DNA of 64,000 bases, taken from contig NZ_BMSY01000006.1 in assembly GCF_014649395.1 (NCBI RefSeq), forward strand, positions 1 through 64,000, in the 5' to 3' direction. Below are positions 1 to 10,480 of the stretch, in pieces. Each line of letters starts with the position of its first letter. Positions within the stretch are counted from its first letter, which is position 1. Origin of the DNA: Streptomyces aureoverticillatus. Lineage in GTDB: Bacteria > Actinomycetota > Actinomycetes > Streptomycetales > Streptomycetaceae. The position numbers and the translations under genes are program-made. The notes beneath the pieces are model-generated. The model saw only the letters and a list, made by a program, of their open reading frames with translations. It ran no database searches and was not told the DNA's origin.

Positions 1-1
1 C

Positions 2-1282
2 CGCCTCGGCACCCCCGACGACTTCAAGTACCTCGTCGACGCCCTGCACCAGGCCGGCATCGGCGTGATCGTCGACTGGGTCCCGGCCCACTTCCCCAAG
101 GACGACTGGGCGTTGGCGGCGTTCGACGGCGAGGCCCTCTACGAGCCGAACGACCCCCGGCGTGCCGAACACCCCGACTGGGGGACCCTCACCTTCGACT
201 ACGGCCGCAAGGAAGTACGCAACTTCCTTGTTGCCAACGCCAGTTACTGGTGCGAGGAGTTCCACATCGACGGACTGCGCGTGGACGCCGTCGCCTCGAT
301 GCTCTACCTCGACTACTCGCGCGAGGACGGCCAGTGGACGCCGAACGAGCACGGCGGCCGGGAGAACCTGGACGCCGTGTCCTTCCTCCAGGAGATGAAC
401 GCCACGGTCTACCGGCGCTGCCCCGGCGTCGTCACCATCGCCGAGGAGTCCACCGCCTGGGACGGCGTCACCCGGCCCACCCATCACACCGGGCCGGGCG
501 GCTGCGGTGGCCTGGGCTTCGGCCTGAAGTGGAACATGGGCTGGTCGCACGACTCCCTGGAGTACATCCGGCACGAACCCGTGCACCGCCAGTACCACCA
601 CGGCGAGCTGACCTTCGCCATGGTCTACGCGTACAGCGAGAACTACGTCCTGCCGATCTCGCACGACGAGGTGGTGCACGGCAAGGGCGCGCTGGTGTCG
701 AAGATGCCCGGCGACTGGTGGCAGCGGCGCGCCACCCACCGGGCGTATCTCGGCTTCATGTGGGCCCACCCCGGCAAGCAACTCCTCTTCATGGGACAGG
801 AGTTCGCCCAGGGGGCCGAGTGGTCGCAGGAACACGGGCTCGACTGGTGGCTCCTGGACGACGCCTACCCCGCCCGGGAGGACCACCGTGGCGTGCGGCG
901 GCTGGTGCGGGACCTCAACCACGCCTACCGGGCCGCGCCCGCCCTCTGGGAGCAGGACACGGCCCCGGCCGGCTTCTCCTGGATCACCGTGGACGCGGCG
1001 CAGGACAACGTGCTGGCGTTCCTGCGCTACGCCGAGGACGGCAGTCCGCTGCTCGCCGTGTCCAACTTCTCGCCGGTCGTCCGCCGCGACTACGAACTGG
1101 TGGTGCCGCAGGCGCCGGGCGCCTGGCGGGAGATCCTCAACACCGACGAGGCCCGCTACGGCGGCGGTGACGTGCGCAACCCCGGCCCGCTGAAGCCCGA
1201 ACCGGACGCCGCCCAGGACGGGCCCGAGCGCCTCCGCCTGGCCCTGCCGCCGCTGGCCACGCTGTGGCTGCGTCCGGAGTGA
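2..1282 (+). CDS. glgB: 1,4-alpha-glucan branching enzyme, 5'-truncated by the window edge
   Basis: The enzyme makes alpha-1,6 branches in glycogen by transferring cut alpha-1,4 chains. About 426 C-terminal residues are visible in frame from base 2; the N-terminal CBM48 domain and the start of the GH13 barrel lie outside the window. Seen: barrel strand GVIVDWVPAHFPKD, the nucleophile motif GLRVDAVASM, the acid/base motif TIAEEST, and ISHDEVVHGKG (region IV), followed by the C-terminal beta domain ending WLRPE. These are the four GH13 catalytic regions in order and match branching enzyme rather than amylase. It is the first of several glycogen/trehalose genes here (treY, glgX). In Streptomyces glgB usually follows glgE/treS/pep2 (knowledge, not visible). 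Confidence 0.95.
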   Translation, partial: RLGTPDDFKYLVDALHQAGIGVIVDWVPAHFPKDDWALAAFDGEALYEPNDPRRAEHPDWGTLTFDYGRKEVRNFLVANASYWCEEFHIDGLRVDAVASMLYLDYSREDGQWTPNEHGGRENLDAVSFLQEMNATVYRRCPGVVTIAEESTAWDGVTRPTHHTGPGGCGGLGFGLKWNMGWSHDSLEYIRHEPVHRQYHHGELTFAMVYAYSENYVLPISHDEVVHGKGALVSKMPGDWWQRRATHRAYLGFMWAHPGKQLLFMGQEFAQGAEWSQEHGLDWWLLDDAYPAREDHRGVRRLVRDLNHAYRAAPALWEQDTAPAGFSWITVDAAQDNVLAFLRYAEDGSPLLAVSNFSPVVRRDYELVVPQAPGAWREILNTDEARYGGGDVRNPGPLKPEPDAAQDGPERLRLALPPLATLWLRPE

Positions 1283-1317
1283 GCCCGAGTCCGGTGCGCA
1301 GTGGAGCGGTCACTTTC

Positions 1318-1346
1318 TGGACACCCGGCCCGACCTGGCCGACAAT
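1318..1346 (+). promoter_or_regulatory. Promoter for a leaderless FHA-protein mRNA
   Basis: A -35-like TGGACA (1318-1323) and a -10-like GACAAT (1341-1346) are separated by 17 bp. Seven bases after the -10 comes GTG at 1354, so transcription would start at or next to the start codon. No Shine-Dalgarno sequence precedes it. Inferred from spacing. Confidence 0.5.
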
Positions 1347-1353
1347 TGTGGGC

Positions 1354-1914
1354 GTGACCTCGCCTTCTTCGCCGTCCTCCGAGTTCGACACGCACGCGGC
1401 ACGGCTCACCGACGCCGAGCGCGAGCGGGCGTTGGAGGTGCTCAGAGAGGGCGCGGCGCTCGGCCGCCTCTCGCACGACACGTTCGTACGCCGCATGGAG
1501 CTGGCCCTCGCGGCCCGGCGACGGGACGAACTGGCCGCGCTCACCGCGGACCTGCGCACGGAGGGCCGCTGGTCGCGGATGGTGCTCGGCACCGTCGGCG
1601 CGGTCTCCGGGTTCACGGTGAAGCTGCGCAGGGCCTGGCAGTCCGAGCGGCTGCCGAAGCTGCTGCTTCCGGCACCCGGCGCCTATCCGCTGCGCATAGG
1701 CCGGGACCCGGCGAACGGCCTGCGGCTCAGCCACGACACCGTCTCGCGCGTGCACGCCGAGCTGAGCCCGCAGGGCGGCATGTGGGTGCTGCGCGACCTC
1801 GGCTCGACCAACGGCACGTCGGTGAACGGCCGCAGGGTGATCGGCGCGGCCGTGGTCCGGGCCGGCGACCAGGTGTCGTTCGGCCAGGTGGCGTTCTGCC
1901 TGGCGGCCGCCTGA
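1354..1914 (+). CDS. DUF1707 and FHA domain protein
   Basis: A 186-residue cytosolic protein. Residues about 14-62 (LTDAERERALEVLREGA ... RRRDELAALTADL) match the DUF1707 helical module common at the N-terminus of actinobacterial proteins. The C-terminal half is a forkhead-associated fold with LRIGRDPANGL, SRVHAEL and GSTNGTSVNG, the phosphothreonine-binding signature. It is likely a reader of Ser/Thr kinase signalling; its partner cannot be told from the sequence. GTG 1354 is chosen because it sits seven bases after a plausible -10; GTG 1348 and an upstream start at 1264 that overlaps glgB are alternatives. The gene lies 71 bp after glgB but appears to have its own promoter. Confidence 0.85.
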   Translation: MTSPSSPSSEFDTHAARLTDAERERALEVLREGAALGRLSHDTFVRRMELALAARRRDELAALTADLRTEGRWSRMVLGTVGAVSGFTVKLRRAWQSERLPKLLLPAPGAYPLRIGRDPANGLRLSHDTVSRVHAELSPQGGMWVLRDLGSTNGTSVNGRRVIGAAVVRAGDQVSFGQVAFCLAAA

Positions 1915-2062
1915 GCGAGGCCCGGCGGGCGGCTCGGGGCCGGTGCCGTCAGCCCGCCCTCGCCGCCCGCGCGTACGCCTGCGTCTGCGCCTGCGCGTAC
2001 GCCAGCCTCGTCGCCCGCGCGTGCACCCGCGTCGCCGCCCCCTCGTACGCCCGCGCGACCGC

Positions 2063-3313
2063 TCAGCGCGGCGCCCCGCGCGCGTGCCGGGCCGCCGCCA
2101 CCGTCGTGCTCGCCTGGTGCTCCACCTGGTGCTCCAGCGGCACCCAGCGCGCCTCGAACCGTTCGGCGAACGTCTCGCTCCAGTGCGTCACCAGACGGTC
2201 GAGGCGCGGCGCCGCCCGGTCGTCCGCGTCGTCGAGCACCCGCAGCAGCATCGCCGCCGCCCGCAGCGGCAGCCGCCGGCCGAAGGCGTCCACGCTCCCG
2301 ACGTACGCCATCGAGGTGCCCGCGGGCGGCAGCCGCCCCCAGTCGTCGGCAAGCCCCGGCACCAGGTCGAGCGCCCACCTTGCCGCCCGCAGCAGCGGCC
2401 CGCGCGTGTGCGGCAGCCGCGGCAGCGCGTCCTCGAGCACGTCCTGGACCAGCCGCGCGTCGTGCCGCAGCCGTGCCGCGAAGGCCCGCATCGCCGCCCT
2501 CGGCGCGGGATGCGCCGCGACGTCGCCCACCGTGTCGCTCGCCCACATCGGCACCTCCACGATGGCCGTCGCGCCGCCGTAGCGGTGCGCGTGGTGCCAC
2601 GTCGTGTGCCGCGCGTCCTCCGGCAGGCTCGGATACGCCGCCGCCGACCCCGGCCCCGGCAGCACATGCACGCCCGGCCCCGACACCGGCCACCCGGCCG
2701 CGTCCGAGGCACCCGTCTCCACCGGAATGCCGTGGCGCGCCGCCGACTTGGCGAACGGCTCGGCGAGCCCCGGGATGTCCCGGGTGAGCTGCACCCAGCT
2801 GCCGCCCAGGTCCGTGCAGTGCAGCGACACCTGCAAGTACGGCCGCAGTTCGTCGATGACGCCGGTCAGGGCGCGGGTCTCGGGCGGCAGCCGGTCCGGC
2901 GGCAGCACCGAAGGCGACCACTCGGGCTGCTCCGGGCCCGCCGGGCGGAAGAAGTGCCGGTGGTAGTCGAGCAGGGTGCGCGGCGCCGGGGTCCGGTGCA
3001 GGCTCGCGCCGTCCGGGTCCGCGCACAGCAGGAAGTGCCAGGAGGCGTCGTCCCGCAGCCGTGGGTCGCGCAGGGCCCGCTCGGCGAGCGCGAGCAGGGT
3101 GGAGCCGCCGGTGGGCTCGTTGGCGTGGGCGCCCGCGACGACGAGCACCGCGCGCGGGGAGCGGCCGACGGACAGCAGGTGCAGGGGCCGGCCGCCGCGG
3201 GAGGTGCCGACGCGGCGCAGGGTGCTCAGCTCGGGACGGTGGGCCGCCAGCTTCCGGGCCGTCAGAACGAGCTCGGGAACAGTGGGATAGCGGTTTTCCG
3301 CCAGTTGACTCAC
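2063..3313 (-). CDS. M14-family zinc carboxypeptidase
   Basis: About 416 residues. The zinc motif HxxE is in VVAGAHANEPTGG, the third zinc ligand is the His in QVSLHCTDLGG, and the catalytic Glu is in TAIVEVPMW, so all key M14 residues are present. No clear signal peptide is seen, so it is probably cytosolic and acts on peptides or peptide-like conjugates. A GTG at 3355 would extend it by 14 codons, but it falls in a good promoter match (TTGACA, 17 bp, CGTACT at 3377-3349), so GTG 3313 is preferred. It is convergent with the FHA gene and followed by 148 bp of low-complexity GC-rich sequence. Confidence 0.88.
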   Translation of the reverse strand: MSQLAENRYPTVPELVLTARKLAAHRPELSTLRRVGTSRGGRPLHLLSVGRSPRAVLVVAGAHANEPTGGSTLLALAERALRDPRLRDDASWHFLLCADPDGASLHRTPAPRTLLDYHRHFFRPAGPEQPEWSPSVLPPDRLPPETRALTGVIDELRPYLQVSLHCTDLGGSWVQLTRDIPGLAEPFAKSAARHGIPVETGASDAAGWPVSGPGVHVLPGPGSAAAYPSLPEDARHTTWHHAHRYGGATAIVEVPMWASDTVGDVAAHPAPRAAMRAFAARLRHDARLVQDVLEDALPRLPHTRGPLLRAARWALDLVPGLADDWGRLPPAGTSMAYVGSVDAFGRRLPLRAAAMLLRVLDDADDRAAPRLDRLVTHWSETFAERFEARWVPLEHQVEHQASTTVAAARHARGAPR

Positions 3314-3348
3314 CCCCGCCCGGTCCGCCCACTGACGCAATCCGCAGT

Positions 3349-3377
3349 ACGCCACGCGACGGTTCAGCTGTCAAGCA
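3349..3377 (-). promoter_or_regulatory. Putative promoter of the M14 peptidase gene
   Basis: Minus strand: a perfect -35 TTGACA (3377-3372), a 17-bp spacer and a weak -10 CGTACT (3354-3349). The predicted start of transcription near 3342 lies about 29 nt upstream of GTG 3313. Confidence 0.4.
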
Positions 3378-3465
3378 CTCCGGACCCGAGCTCCCCAGGG
3401 CCCGCGCAAGGAACGCACCGGTCCACCGCGCCGGGCCCCGCCCGTCCCTCATATGCCCGGCCGTC

Positions 3466-5946
3466 TCAGACCCGCTCCAGGAGCACCACCGGCAGCTCCG
3501 CGAACAGCTCCGCCACGCGCGTGTACCGGCTGAACTTCCGCCCCGGGGCGAGCAGATCGGTCCAGGTGCCGTCGGGCAGCGCGAGGCCGGTGTCCGCCCA
3601 GCCGCCCGCGTTCGCGAGGCGCAGCGAAAGCCGCGTCACGGCCACCACCACGCTCCCCGAGCGGGCGTAGGCGAGACAGTGCTCGGCCGCCGGGCCCGCG
3701 GCCGCCAGCGGCTCGTACGTGCCCGCGCCGCCGAAGAGTTCCGGCCGCCGCGCCCGCAGCCCCAGCGCCGCCACCGTCACCGCCAGCTTCTCGTCGGAGA
3801 GGTCCCAGGAGCCTCGGCGCCCGGCGAGCCCCTGGAGCAGCTCCGGGTCGAAGGAGACCGGGTGCCGGTTGTCCGGGTCGACCAGCGCGCGGTACTCGCG
3901 TTCCGTGCCCTGGTACAGGTCGGGCACCCCGGGCATCGTCAGGTGCAGCAGCGCCCCGCCGAGCACGTTCGCCCGGACGTGCGGCGCGCATTCCGCGGCG
4001 AACCCGGTCACGGTGTGCAGCGGCGGACCGCACGGCCCGTCCTGGAGGAACGCCGTCACCGCCGCCTCGTACGCCTCGTCGCGCTCCGTCCAGCTCGTGT
4101 GCAGACCGGCCTCCCGCACATGCTTCAACAGCGCGCCCTGGAGCCGCTGTCCGTACGGCCCGGCCTCCTCGGCGGCCCGCGCGGACAGCGCCGCCGGCGC
4201 GAGCCCCACCGCCGTCTGCCAGGCCGCCCACTCCAGTTGGGGATCGGGCGCCCGCCGCCCGCCCGCCAGCGCGGTCTGCCGGGTCGCCTCGGCGAGCAGC
4301 CCCGCCCACCGCGCGGGCGCCTGCGAGAGCACGCCGATGCCCGCCCGCACATCGGCGCTGCGCTTGGTGTCGTGCGTCGTCAGGACGGTCCCCGTGTACG
4401 GCCAGTCGCGCTGCACGCGCGCGCAGTACGCGTGGAACTCCGCCACGTCCACGGCGGGCCTGCCGGGCGAACCGCCCACCTCCGCCGCCGACAGGAGCGG
4501 CGCGTGCCGGTAGAACGCCGTGTCCTCCACCGACTTGGCGCGCAGCGCGGCGGCCGTCTGCGCGAACCGGGCCCGGAACGCCGCGCGCGCCCGCACCGCC
4601 TCCGGCAGCTCCAGGGCCGCCCGCGCCCCGTCGCCAGGCGGCCTGCCGAGCAGCAGGTCCCGCACGGTGTCCACCGCCTCGGCCTCCGCGCGGACCGCGA
4701 ACGCCGCCTTCGCCTCCTCGGCGGCCCCGGCCGTCAGGACCCTCGCGGGATCGGCGCCCCCGGAGGCGTACGGACGGTAGACCTCAAGGCGCACGAGCAG
4801 CTCCCGCAGCGCCGTCCGCAGGGCCCACGGAGCGTGGTCCCGCAGCGCCGGGTCCGCCGCGCAGAGCGCGTCCGCCTCGCGCGTCAGCCGGTCCACCTCG
4901 GCCGCCAGCTCGTGCGTGACGACCTTGTACGCTGCGCGGCGCAGCGTCGCCGCCCAGTCGCCGCCGCGGTCGGCCGGCGGGGCCGCGAACCTGCGGAACT
5001 GCGCGAGCAGGTCGTCCGCGCCCGCCTCGTCCGTGAGCACCCCGTCGACGTGCCGCAGCGCGTCGTAGCCGGTGGTGCCCGCCACCGGCCAGGCCGCGGG
5101 CAGCCGCTCGCCGTCGGCGAGGATCTTCTCGACCACCGTCCAGCGCCCGCCCGTCGCCTCGTGCAGCCGCTGGAGATACGCCCCGGGGTCGGCCAGACCG
5201 TCCGGATGGTCGACGCGCAGGCCCTCCACGACCCCTTCGTCGAGCAGCCGCAGTACCGTGGCGTGCGTCGCCTCGAACACCTCCGGATCCTCGACGCGTA
5301 CGGCGATGAGGTCCGAAATGGTGAAGAAACGCCGGTAGTTGATCTCCGTGCGGGCCAGTCGCCACCAGGCCAGGCGGTACCACTGGGCGTCGAGCAGCCG
5401 CGGCAGTGGCAGCTCCTCGGTGCCCTCGCGCAGCGGGAACACATGGTCGTGGTAGCGCAGCACGCCGTCCTCGACCCGCAGCTCCGCCAGCTCGCCGCCG
5501 AGCCGGCCCCCGAGCACCGGAAGCAGCATCTTCCCGCCGCCCGCCTCCCAGTCGATGTCGAACCAGCGCGCATAGGAGGACCGTGGTCCCTCGCGGAGCA
5601 CCTCCCACAGGGCCCGGTTGTGGCGCGGCGCCGCGGCCATGTGGTTCGGCACGATGTCCACGACCAGGCCGAGCCCGGCCGCGCGCGCCGTGTCCGCGAG
5701 CGCCCGCAGCCCGTCCTCGCCGCCCAGCTCCGCGCGTACGCGCGCGTGGTCCACGACGTCGTACCCGTGCGTCGATCCGGGCACCGCCTCCAGGACGGGC
5801 GACAGATGCAGGTGCGAGACGCCGAGCGACGCGAGGTAGGGCACGGCGTGCGCGGCGGCCGCGAACGGGAAGTCCGGCTGGAGCTGGAGCCGGTAGGTGG
5901 CGGTGGGCGGTGGTGGGACCACGGGGGCGGGGCGCTGTGGCGTCAT
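3466..5946 (-). CDS. treY: Maltooligosyl trehalose synthase
   Basis: An 826-residue GH13_26 enzyme that isomerises the reducing-end alpha-1,4 bond of maltodextrins to alpha,alpha-1,1. TreZ would then release trehalose. Seen: the N-terminal ATYRLQLQPDFPF, LVVDIVPNHMA, the nucleophile region VEGLRVDHPDGLADP, the acid residue in VVEKILADGE, and TTHDTKRSADVRAGI, which is diagnostic of TreY. ATG 5946 is taken as the start; an upstream in-frame extension would run across the divergent MFS gene. No treZ is present in the window. glgX and glgB nearby fit a glycogen-to-trehalose route. Divergent from the MFS gene with 81 bp between starts. Confidence 0.95.
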   Translation of the reverse strand: MTPQRPAPVVPPPPTATYRLQLQPDFPFAAAAHAVPYLASLGVSHLHLSPVLEAVPGSTHGYDVVDHARVRAELGGEDGLRALADTARAAGLGLVVDIVPNHMAAAPRHNRALWEVLREGPRSSYARWFDIDWEAGGGKMLLPVLGGRLGGELAELRVEDGVLRYHDHVFPLREGTEELPLPRLLDAQWYRLAWWRLARTEINYRRFFTISDLIAVRVEDPEVFEATHATVLRLLDEGVVEGLRVDHPDGLADPGAYLQRLHEATGGRWTVVEKILADGERLPAAWPVAGTTGYDALRHVDGVLTDEAGADDLLAQFRRFAAPPADRGGDWAATLRRAAYKVVTHELAAEVDRLTREADALCAADPALRDHAPWALRTALRELLVRLEVYRPYASGGADPARVLTAGAAEEAKAAFAVRAEAEAVDTVRDLLLGRPPGDGARAALELPEAVRARAAFRARFAQTAAALRAKSVEDTAFYRHAPLLSAAEVGGSPGRPAVDVAEFHAYCARVQRDWPYTGTVLTTHDTKRSADVRAGIGVLSQAPARWAGLLAEATRQTALAGGRRAPDPQLEWAAWQTAVGLAPAALSARAAEEAGPYGQRLQGALLKHVREAGLHTSWTERDEAYEAAVTAFLQDGPCGPPLHTVTGFAAECAPHVRANVLGGALLHLTMPGVPDLYQGTEREYRALVDPDNRHPVSFDPELLQGLAGRRGSWDLSDEKLAVTVAALGLRARRPELFGGAGTYEPLAAAGPAAEHCLAYARSGSVVVAVTRLSLRLANAGGWADTGLALPDGTWTDLLAPGRKFSRYTRVAELFAELPVVLLERV

Positions 5947-6015
5947 GCGAAAGTACGTACCCGCCCGGCCGCCTTTCGTGTCATCGACGCATGCGTGTCC
6001 CCGCGGGCCCGCCGT

Positions 6016-6021
6016 TAGCGT
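6016..6021 (+). promoter_or_regulatory. -10 element of a leaderless MFS mRNA
   Basis: TAGCGT lies six bases before ATG 6028 and no ribosome-binding site is present, as at a dozen other genes in this window. Confidence 0.45.
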
Positions 6022-7357
6022 CCAACGATGGCTGACGAGGAACGGAACACCGGCTCGCGGGGCACCCTGGACGCGTACCGGCAGGTGGTCGCGCTCACCG
6101 GAACGGCCCTCCCGGTGGTGTCCTTCCTGGGGCGGCTGCCCGTCGCGGTGATCCAGTTCGGCAGCGTGCTCCTGGTGAGCAGGACCAGCGGGTCGATCGC
6201 CACCGGCGGCGCCGTGGCGTGCGCGCTGGCGCTCGGCCAGGTCACCGCGGGGCCCTTCGTCGGCCGGGTCGCGGACCGGCGCGGTCAGCGGCCCGTGGTC
6301 CTCGCGTTCGCGGCGCTCAACGCACTCGCCATCGCCGCGTACACGCTCGGCGCGCTCCTGGACCTGCCCACGCCCGCGCTGCTCCTCCTCGGTGCCCTGG
6401 CGGGCGCCAGCGTGCCCGGCATCGGGCCGCTCGCCCGCGCCCGCGTGGTGCGGCTTGCCCGGCGCCGCGGCGCCGACGGCCGTCTCGTCGGCACCGCGCT
6501 GTCCCTGGAGTCCACGATGGACGAGCTGTCCTTCGTGCTCGGCCCCGCCCTCGTGGGCCTCGCCGCCCTCGCGGGCCATCCGGCGTACGCGTTCGCCGCG
6601 GCGGCCCTGCTGGTCGCGGTCTGCGGCACGGGCTTCGCGCTGCACCCGACCGCACGGGCGGCGCGGCCGGACGCGGCGGCCGTCCCCCGCGCGCGGGGCG
6701 CCGGGCCGCGCCTGCCGCGCGAGGTGTACGTCGTCCGCACCGGCCTGGTCTTCCTCGGCGTGCTGCTCGGCGCCTGCGGGGCCGGGATCACCGCGCTCAC
6801 CGAGGAACTGGGGGCCGAGGGCCAGGCGGGCCTGGTCTACGCCGCGATGGGCGTCATGAGCGCGGCCGCGGGGCTCGCGATGGCCGCGCTGCCGGACCGC
6901 TTCGGGCTCAACGCCCGCTGGCGCGCCGCCACGGCCGCCGCAGCGCTGCTCTCACTACCGCTGGTGTGGACGCACAGCATGGCGGCCCTGTACGCCGTCG
7001 TGACCGTCTTCGGCGCCGTCTACGCCCCGAACCTCATCACCGGCTTCGCCCTCACCGAACGCGCCGTTCCGCAGGCGCGGCTCGCCGAGGGCATGACCTT
7101 CGCGGCGAGCGCGTTCGTGGGCGGCCAGGCCGTCACGCTCGCCGTCGTCGGCCGGCTCGTCGAGACGCACGGGGCGGCCGCCGCGTTCGCCCTCGGCAGC
7201 GCGGCCGCGGCGGTGGCCTGCGCCGTGGCGGTGATCGCCCGCCCGGGGACGTACGACGGCGGAGCGTCCGAGACGTACGAAGGCGAAGGCAGCGGGCACG
7301 CGCGCGTACCGGAAGCCTCCGTCACGCCGGACCCCGCCCGCACACCGGAGGACGCCC

Positions 7358-9466
<2,109 letters not shown>

Positions 9467-9627
9467 GCCTATGACTCTTCCACGATCGCCCCCCGGTCAT
9501 GGCCGGAGTTGCCCCAGAGTCTGCTCGAAAGTGGGGCAACCGAGCGGGAGTTGAGACCGTCTAACGGGCTGACCACATACTCGACATGCCCAGAAAAAGG
9601 GCTGATACGGGGAGTTAGGGGGAGGAT

Positions 9628-10425
9628 GTGCGCAAGCTAGTCAGACGTCACCTGGGCAAGGTGGTGGCGGGCGGCGCCGTGGCCGTGGCCGCGACCGCGG
9701 CCCTGCTGGCCGTCACGCTGCCCGAGCAGGCAGGCGCGGACGATTCCGGTGACCGCAGCACGACTGCGGGCTCGGCCCGCCAGGACGCCGTGGGGCGGGA
9801 GGGCGTCGTCGAGGCGGCGCCGGAGGAGGGTGAGAAGGGCATCGGCAGCGATCCGCTGACCGACGCCGAGACGGAGCTCGCCCAGAAGGCGGCCCTGAAC
9901 AGCAACGGCCTGCGCTCCAGCGCGCGGGACGTCGAGGGGGACCGGGGGCCCCAGCGACTGTCCACGAACCTGGCGGAGAGCGAGCCGGGCGAGAGCGGCG
10001 CCGACGCGCCGCGCCGCGCCCAGGTCGTCTACTACGACTACAAGAAGGACACCGTCATCACCAAGACGGTCGACCTGGAGTCCGGCAAGGTCGAGTCGAC
10101 GGAGCAGGCCCAGAACGTCCAGCCGCCGCCCGGCAGGGAAGAGCTCACCGAGGCCGCGCAGCTGCTCATCGCCGACGAGCACGGCAAGGGCCTCAAGCAG
10201 GACTTCAAGAAGGCCACCGGCAAGGACCTGGCCGGGCCCGGGCAGCTGGAGCTGAGCGGCTTCGTCTTCCGCAAGGAGACGATCAAGAACGTGCCGTCCG
10301 ACCTCACCGCGTGCGGCAAGCACCGCTGCCTCCAGGTCGTGGCGAAGGTCAAGAACGGGCCGTGGATCGACACCAGGGCCTTCGTCGTCGACCTCAGCGC
10401 GCGCACCGTAGGCCGGCTCGGCTGA
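9628..10425 (+). CDS. Secreted protein resembling the N-terminal domains of a copper amine oxidase
   Basis: A 265-residue exported protein. GTG 9628 follows a strong GGGGGAGGA site; ATG 9626 is out of frame. Residues 1-37 form a signal or membrane anchor (basic MRKLVRRH, then an Ala/Val-rich core). An acidic low-complexity linker follows. Residues about 125-265 contain VVYYDYKKDTVITKTVDLES and NVQPPPGREELTEAAQLLI, and end TRAFVVDLSARTV. This pattern resembles the D2/D3 domains of copper amine oxidases. The next gene, 55 bp downstream on the same strand, encodes the matching catalytic domain, so I infer a two-gene (split) amine oxidase. On its own it would be called hypothetical; the domain match is by eye. 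Confidence 0.55.
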   Translation: MRKLVRRHLGKVVAGGAVAVAATAALLAVTLPEQAGADDSGDRSTTAGSARQDAVGREGVVEAAPEEGEKGIGSDPLTDAETELAQKAALNSNGLRSSARDVEGDRGPQRLSTNLAESEPGESGADAPRRAQVVYYDYKKDTVITKTVDLESGKVESTEQAQNVQPPPGREELTEAAQLLIADEHGKGLKQDFKKATGKDLAGPGQLELSGFVFRKETIKNVPSDLTACGKHRCLQVVAKVKNGPWIDTRAFVVDLSARTVGRLG

Positions 10426-10480
10426 CCGCCCCGCAGGGCACCCACACTCTTCCTCCTCCTCCAGAAGGAGCCTTTCTCGT

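Noticed and set aside
1965..2060. Low-complexity open frame reading Gly-Val-Arg-Ala repeats past the M14 stop
   Set aside because: No start, no ribosome site and no homology; treated as GC-rich intergenic sequence.
3061..6018. A 985-codon plus-strand open frame
   Set aside because: It is the high-GC shadow of treY and the M14 gene on the other strand; composition is Arg/Pro/Gly-rich with no family match.
5947..6645. N-terminal extension of treY upstream of ATG 5946
   Set aside because: It covers the MFS coding region and the GH13 fold begins right after ATG 5946.
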